Shown here: piece by piece, positions 63,989-64,000 of the stretch
How the letters are laid out: every line of letters begins with the position of its first letter
How positions within the stretch are numbered: position 1 is the stretch's first letter
Assembly (NCBI GenBank): GCA_947650365.1
Contig: OX393557.1
Span: 32,270,209-32,334,208 of the forward strand
Reading direction: 5' to 3'
Origin: Chamaelirium japonicum
Lineage: Eukaryota > Streptophyta > Magnoliopsida > Liliales > Melanthiaceae
DNA length: 64,000 nucleotides
Translations under genes and position numbers: made by a program
The notes under the pieces: model-generated
Databases searched by the model: none
Told to the model about the DNA's origin: nothing
What the model saw: the letters and a program-made list of their open reading frames with translations, nothing else

Positions 63989-64000
63989 TAGGGCTGGCAA
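63989..64000. mobile_element. Start of a second hAT-like MITE, cut by the window edge
   Basis: TAGGGCTGGCAA equals the first 12 bases of the MITE at 16,669. Only this terminus is visible, so the call depends on sequence beyond the window. Confidence 0.4.

Larger units (their letters stand above)
62380..64000 (+). repeat. Degenerate telomere-like GGGTTA/GGGTTAA repeats
   Basis: Blocks of GGGTTAGGGTTAGGG and GGGTTAAGGGTTAGG, often with TAGGGCTAGGG variants, occupy about 62,380-62,510, 62,595-62,665, 62,823-62,855 and 63,410-63,990. Between them is AT-rich unique sequence. The hexamer/heptamer phase drifts constantly, so the array is old or was never a canonical telomere. Confidence 0.85.

Overview
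This is a nuclear window from a flowering plant, and almost all of it is transposon-derived. It holds one convincing host gene, GT-AG introns, plant retrotransposon primer sites, a CACTA transposon, plant L1 LINEs with a C-terminal RNase H, and long CT/GA microsatellites. I cannot name the species or decide monocot versus dicot from sequence alone.

Layout. 1-7.9 kb: degenerate LTR-retrotransposon pieces, namely a reverse-strand Ty1/copia gag with its primer site and a roughly 2 kb LTR, a Ty3/gypsy RNase H scrap and a truncated LINE. 8-12.6 kb: a nearly complete but decayed reverse-strand L1 LINE. 12.8-17.3 kb: a tandem duplication, a LINE RNase H remnant broken by a small retroposon, and several MITEs, two of them with exact 8-bp target duplications. 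18.1-21.4 kb: an intact eight-exon cytochrome P450 gene that most resembles CYP90B (DWF4, steroid C-22 hydroxylase). 21.5-30.3 kb: LTR-end repeats, a large foldback element whose second arm is split by a retroposon, a decayed CACTA transposase, and two copies of a LINE 3'-end repeat.

30,313-46,437 is the centrepiece. It is a complete 16.1 kb CACTA (En/Spm) transposon with matching CACTACAA ends and a TGT/TGT target duplication. It carries a TNP2-type transposase that is open except for two nonsense codons, and an intact second gene of the Ptta/En/Spm (Transposase_24) type. The second gene lies between two large arrays of one 181-bp satellite, placed in opposite orientation (about 16 and about 22 copies). 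The right array has a four-monomer higher-order repeat of about 729 bp. Both arrays sit where introns of a common transposon transcript could lie.

46.5-48.0 kb: Ty1/copia pol remnant. 48,408-57,326: a young, gene-less LTR retrotransposon (3.4 kb LTRs, 2.1 kb interior, GCCAA target duplication), i.e. a LARD-type non-autonomous gypsy relative. 57.6-62.4 kb: a Mutator-like (FAR1/MULE) transposase pseudogene with a C-terminal OTU-protease-like motif, split by a 2.5 kb PIF/Harbinger-like element filled with TCTC/ATATTTT low-complexity sequence. 62.4-64 kb: degenerate telomere-like GGGTTA/GGGTTAA repeats, ending in the first 12 bases of a second copy of the 16.7 kb hAT-like MITE.

Apart from the P450, which would act in brassinosteroid or related sterol metabolism, the coding sequences belong to mobile elements. 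They record repeated nesting of one element inside another.
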